From C-114 sp963719285 (GTDB lineage: Bacteria > Chloroflexota > Limnocylindria > Limnocylindrales > CSP1-4): DNA of 64,000 nt. The stretch lies in the NCBI GenBank assembly GCA_963719285.1, contig CAVRBO010000001.1, positions 558,001 through 622,000 of the forward strand, given 5' to 3'. The position numbers and the translations under genes are program-made. The notes under the pieces are model-generated. The model was not told the origin of the DNA. It was given only the letters and a program-made list of their open reading frames with translations, and did not search any database. Each line of letters opens with the position of its first letter. Within the stretch, counting starts at the first letter, position 1. Of this stretch, positions 61,098 to 64,000 are shown one piece after another.

Positions 61098-61905
61098 CTA
61101 GCCGCTGGAGCGATCCCGCGGCGCATCGTCCGCCCACCCGAACGCGATGCGGACGCGTCCCTCGACCGGGTCATCCAGCGTGAGCGCGCCGTTCGCGATC
61201 GTGGCCATGGTGCGGACGGGGCGGTGGCCCGTCGCGGCGACGGTCACCGGGTAGCGGCCTGCCGGTGGGAGCGCGACGGGAAGCGCGAACCGGACGGTGC
61301 CGTGCCCCTCCCCCGGCCCACCGCTCGTCGCCTCGCCGACGACGGCCACACGCTCGCCCCAGCAACGCCCGCGCGTGGGCGAGGTCACCGGCCACGATCG
61401 CGGTCCGGATGTCGCTGCTGCGGACGGGTCGGCCGTCGAGCGTGAACGGAGGCACGACCTCGACATCGAAGCCGAGCTCCTCGCCGAGTGACGCCACCGC
61501 GGCCGGGGTGCCCTCTCGCTCGTGGCCGAAGGCCGCATCCGGCGTCATGAGGAACCCGGCGACCTCCGTCCGGGCACGGATCCGGGCGATGAACGCGTCG
61601 TACGGCGTCATCCGCAGGGCTTCGTCGAAATGCTGGACGACGGTGACCTCGACACCCGCGGCGCCCAGGCGCTCGAGCCGCTCGGCCGGATCGCACAGGA
61701 GCGGAGGCGCGGCCCCGACGAGGATCTCGTCGGGGTGGTGGTCGAACGTGATCACCGCGGGCAGGGCGTCCCGCGCTCGGGCGTCGCGGACGAGCCGCCG
61801 CAACAGGTACATGTGTCCCCGATGGAGCCCGTCGAACACGCCCACGACGATGAACAATGGACCGGTCGAGGCTTGCAGGGCGCCCACGCCCTGGACGACG
61901 TTCAC
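61098..61905 (-). pseudogene. ribF: RibF-type FAD synthetase, interrupted by one base and lacking a clear riboflavin kinase domain
   Basis: The first frame runs from a GTG at 61905 that overlaps the truB stop (GTGA). FIVVGVFDGLHRGHMYLLRR is the nucleotidyltransferase motif, LPAVITFDHHPDEILVG and FLMTPDAAFGHEREG follow, then VRSSDIRTAIVAGDLAHARA. Near 61356-61361 an extra base (probably in a GGGG run) shifts the frame; without it LLG continues as ERVAVVGEATSGGPGEGHG and ends at 61098. The total length, 808 bases, is a multiple of three plus one. The restored C-terminus does not show the GRVVHGxxRGRxLGFPTAN motif of riboflavin kinase, so only FAD synthetase activity is predicted. Frameshift or sequencing indel. 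Confidence 0.85.
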
Positions 61906-62927
61906 TCGCCCTCCTCGTGCGCCGGCCGCTCGGGCAGATCGCCCGTGGAGGCGGGGGCCACGAGGACCTTGTCCGGCAGGAGGACCGTGCCCCGCCACCG
62001 GCCGATCGCGACAAGACGGCCGCCGGGATCGAACAGGCGGACGGGGACCTCGCCGGACTCGCCCTTCGTCCCCCGGACGGCCTGCCCGCGGGCCACCCTG
62101 GGCACATCGGTCGGGTCAAGCGTCAGGGCCGGGAGGGCGTCGAGTCCTGCGTCCAGCGGCAGGAGCAGCGCGGCGAGCTCGGATCGGTCCGGTTCGGGGT
62201 CGGTCGACTCGCCGGCCGTGTCGCCACCGGCGGCCCGGCGCAGGACGTCGAGCGAGATCGCGTCCTCGAGACGGAACGGCCCGCTCGCCGTCCGGACGAG
62301 CGCCCCGAGGTACGCGGCGCTGCCCAGTGCCGCGCCCAGGTCACGGGCGATGGCCCGGACGTACGTCCCGGCCGAGCACTCGACCTCGACGGTCGCGATC
62401 GGACGGTCCGGGTCGGTGCCGTCCCAGTCCACGATCTCGATCCGGGCGATCGTGACCGTTCGCGGCCGCAGCTCGACCGTCCCGCCGGCCCGCGCGACGG
62501 CGTATGCCCGCCGGCCGGCGACCTTCACGGCCGAGTAGGCCGGCGGCGTCTGCTCGATCGAACCCCGGAACGTCGCGAGCGCCCGCTCGACGGCCGACCG
62601 GTCGGGTGCCGGTCCGGGGACCGGCGTCAGCTCGCCCTCGAGATCGTCCGTCGTGGACGACGCCCCGAAGCAGACCGTCGCCCGATAGGCCTTGGCGTCG
62701 CCGAGGTGGTACTCGACGACCCTGGTGGCGCTGCCCAGGAAGAGGGGCAGGACACCGCTCGCGAACGGGTCAAGGGTGCCGCCGTGGCCGACCCGCCGGG
62801 TCGCGCTGATGCGCCGGACGAGGGAGACCATGTCGTGCGACGTCGGGCCGGGGGGCTTGGCGAGGACGAGGATGCCTTCGAGCCCGGACCCGTGTCCTGG
62901 CGTGCGACTCCGGCCGTGGCGCGACAT
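61902..62927 (-). CDS. truB: tRNA pseudouridine(55) synthase
   Basis: A 341-residue protein. GILVLAKPPGPTSHDMVSLV and VGHGGTLDPFASGVLPLFLG contain the catalytic Asp of TruB. KAYRATVCFGASSTTDDLEG, QTPPAYSAVKVAGRRAYAVA and VECSAGTYVRAIARDLG are the conserved remaining motifs. The C-terminal 90 residues include a PUA-like domain. It modifies U55 in the T loop of tRNA. Its stop overlaps the ribF start by four bases, and it starts 26 bases after the nrnA stop. Confidence 0.95.
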   Translation of the reverse strand: MSRHGRSRTPGHGSGLEGILVLAKPPGPTSHDMVSLVRRISATRRVGHGGTLDPFASGVLPLFLGSATRVVEYHLGDAKAYRATVCFGASSTTDDLEGELTPVPGPAPDRSAVERALATFRGSIEQTPPAYSAVKVAGRRAYAVARAGGTVELRPRTVTIARIEIVDWDGTDPDRPIATVEVECSAGTYVRAIARDLGAALGSAAYLGALVRTASGPFRLEDAISLDVLRRAAGGDTAGESTDPEPDRSELAALLLPLDAGLDALPALTLDPTDVPRVARGQAVRGTKGESGEVPVRLFDPGGRLVAIGRWRGTVLLPDKVLVAPASTGDLPERPAHEEGE

Positions 62928-62953
62928 CGGGAGAGCCTGGGCGACCGAGTCGT

Positions 62954-63994
62954 TCAGCGAACGACGTCGGCGGAGAGGCGGCGGGCCTCCGCGAGGACGG
63001 CGTCCTGGGCCGCGGCCAGCGGCAACGGGACCGTCGCGCCGGCGGCCCGGGCGTGCCCGCCACCGCCGAACAGGCCGGTCAGGACCGTGGCGTCCACCCC
63101 GTCGGGTCGCGTCCGGACACTGATCCTCGTCGCGCTCCCCTGCTCCTTGAAGATGATGGAGACCTCGGCCTGCTCGGCCTGCGAGAGCAGGTCGATGATG
63201 CCCTCGGACTGAGCGGCCACCGTGCCGGTCTCCGCGAAGTCCGTGTCGAGGATGCTCGACCAGACGACCAGGCCGTCGGGGCTGCTCGCGAGCCGGTCGA
63301 GCACGCGCCCGAACAGGCGGAGCTGGGTGTCGGGCTTGCTCCGGTACAGCCGGCGCGAGATCTCCGAGAGTGGCGCGCCGGCCGCGACGAGGGCCGCCGA
63401 GACGGCGAGGGTCCGTGGCGTGGCGTTCGGATGGGCGAACGTCGCCGTGTCCATGACGATCCCGGCCATCAGCGCAGCGGCCAGCCCGCCGCCGCTCGCG
63501 TCGAGCGGCACGTGGAGCCGGTTCGCGAGGAGCGCCACCATCTCGCATGTAGCCGCAGCCGCCGGATCGACCCAGTCGGCCGGGCCGGTCGCCTCGTTCG
63601 AGACGTGATGGTCGATGACGACCCGCGGCAGCTCATCGAAGAGTCGCGCGTGACGCCCGCGGACGTCGCCCACCCGATCGAGCGACCCGCAGTCCGAGAT
63701 CACCAGCAGGTCGTAGGCCGCGCCGGGTTCCGGGTCCGTCCTGAACCGCTCGACGCCGGCCAGGAAGTCGTACAGGGCCGGCGGCGGGTCCGTGCAGACC
63801 GGCGTCGCGCGACCACCGAGCGCCTCGACCAGCGTCGCGACGCCGAGGGTCGCCCCCAGGGTGTCCGCATCGGGGTTCTCGTGGCTCACCGCCAGGACGC
63901 GCTTCGCGCGCGACAGGCGCTCCACGACGGCATCGGGGACCACGGCGGCCCACGGCCCCAGGTCCAAGGCGGCCGTCGTCGCGTCGAGCGTCAT
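62954..63994 (-). CDS. nrnA: DHH-family oligoribonuclease/phosphatase
   Basis: A 346-residue protein near the right edge. VSHENPDADTLGATLG (residues 37-52, PDAD for metal binding), VISDCGSLDRVG, VVIDHHVSN (128-130) and the DHHA1 end LFGGGGHARAAGATV are all present. NrnA degrades short RNA, including linear dinucleotides from cyclic di-nucleotide breakdown, and may dephosphorylate pAp. The upstream sequence is outside the window, so the start at 63994 could be internal, though the length is normal. In order nrnA-truB-ribF-rpsO-pnp, as in many bacteria. Confidence 0.92.
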   Translation of the reverse strand: MTLDATTAALDLGPWAAVVPDAVVERLSRAKRVLAVSHENPDADTLGATLGVATLVEALGGRATPVCTDPPPALYDFLAGVERFRTDPEPGAAYDLLVISDCGSLDRVGDVRGRHARLFDELPRVVIDHHVSNEATGPADWVDPAAAATCEMVALLANRLHVPLDASGGGLAAALMAGIVMDTATFAHPNATPRTLAVSAALVAAGAPLSEISRRLYRSKPDTQLRLFGRVLDRLASSPDGLVVWSSILDTDFAETGTVAAQSEGIIDLLSQAEQAEVSIIFKEQGSATRISVRTRPDGVDATVLTGLFGGGGHARAAGATVPLPLAAAQDAVLAEARRLSADVVR

Positions 63995-64000
63995 CGGGAC

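Noticed and set aside
61350..61365. Programmed frameshifting in ribF
   Set aside because: No slippery heptamer, upstream Shine-Dalgarno-like stimulator or conserved stop is seen; three other genes show the same type of single insertion, so an indel error is the simpler explanation.

Overview
The window is uniformly GC-rich, densely coded DNA from a free-living bacterium. It uses many GTG and TTG starts, and it carries F420/FMN luciferase-family enzymes, a NEW3-domain ABC exporter, Pro/Thr-linker lipoproteins and Lys/Ala-rich disordered linkers. The gene set and protein style fit a high-GC Chloroflexota lineage (Limnocylindria-like). That placement is inferred from the sequence alone; there is no rRNA gene here, and I saw no tRNA, CRISPR array, insertion sequence or prophage.

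Layout. 1-8931: secreted and redox genes (a partial glucosaminidase-type protein, type II NADH dehydrogenase, a 1139-residue secreted metallopeptidase/VWD/propeller protein, an EamA transporter, small VOC, SnoaL and PNPOx-fold proteins). 8935-13520 (minus): a cluster of mostly unrecognised genes that includes two paralogous double-Cys-cluster proteins. 13524-17359 (minus): an ArsR-led sulfur operon (ArsR, DsrE, TusA, DsrE2, TusA, SQR) followed by a MOSC gene broken by one base. 17552-20794: luciferase-like monooxygenases, including a coupled CE1758/CE1759-type monooxygenase and flavin reductase pair behind a promoter with a dyad operator. 21126-29779: a secreted caspase-fold-like protein, oxidoreductases, and a GGDEF then a PAS-GAF-EAL protein. 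30016-33332: a NEW3 protein plus ABC ATPase and permease. 33337-45105: accessory enzymes (GH18-like, FAD-linked oxidase, tRNA-editing YbaK, AlkZ-like, acetamidase, ASCH, phosphotransferase, GAF-GGDEF). 45202-63994 (minus): a housekeeping block: TPP enzyme, yajQ, murC, cinA, a rodZ-like gene, ftsK, rnj, UDG, asd, pnp, rpsO, ribF, truB, nrnA.

How the parts work together. The right-hand block joins RNA turnover (RNase J, PNPase, NrnA), ribosome and tRNA maturation, cell-wall precursors and chromosome segregation in the order common to many bacteria. Cyclic-dinucleotide signalling recurs: two GGDEF proteins, one EAL protein, YajQ, and NrnA, a family that degrades linear dinucleotides. The sulfur operon looks like a sulfide oxidation and sulfane-sulfur relay unit under its own repressor.

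Most notable: the pnp product carries a complete DEDDh (DnaQ-like) exonuclease inserted in the linker between its two RNase PH domains, which would combine phosphorolytic and hydrolytic 3'-5' exonucleases in one chain. Also notable are a TPP-enzyme/DUF952 fusion, a CTG start overlapping an upstream stop, a RibF with no recognisable riboflavin kinase domain, and four genes each interrupted by one extra base (MOSC, FAD oxidase, AlkZ-like, ribF), which may be sequencing indels.
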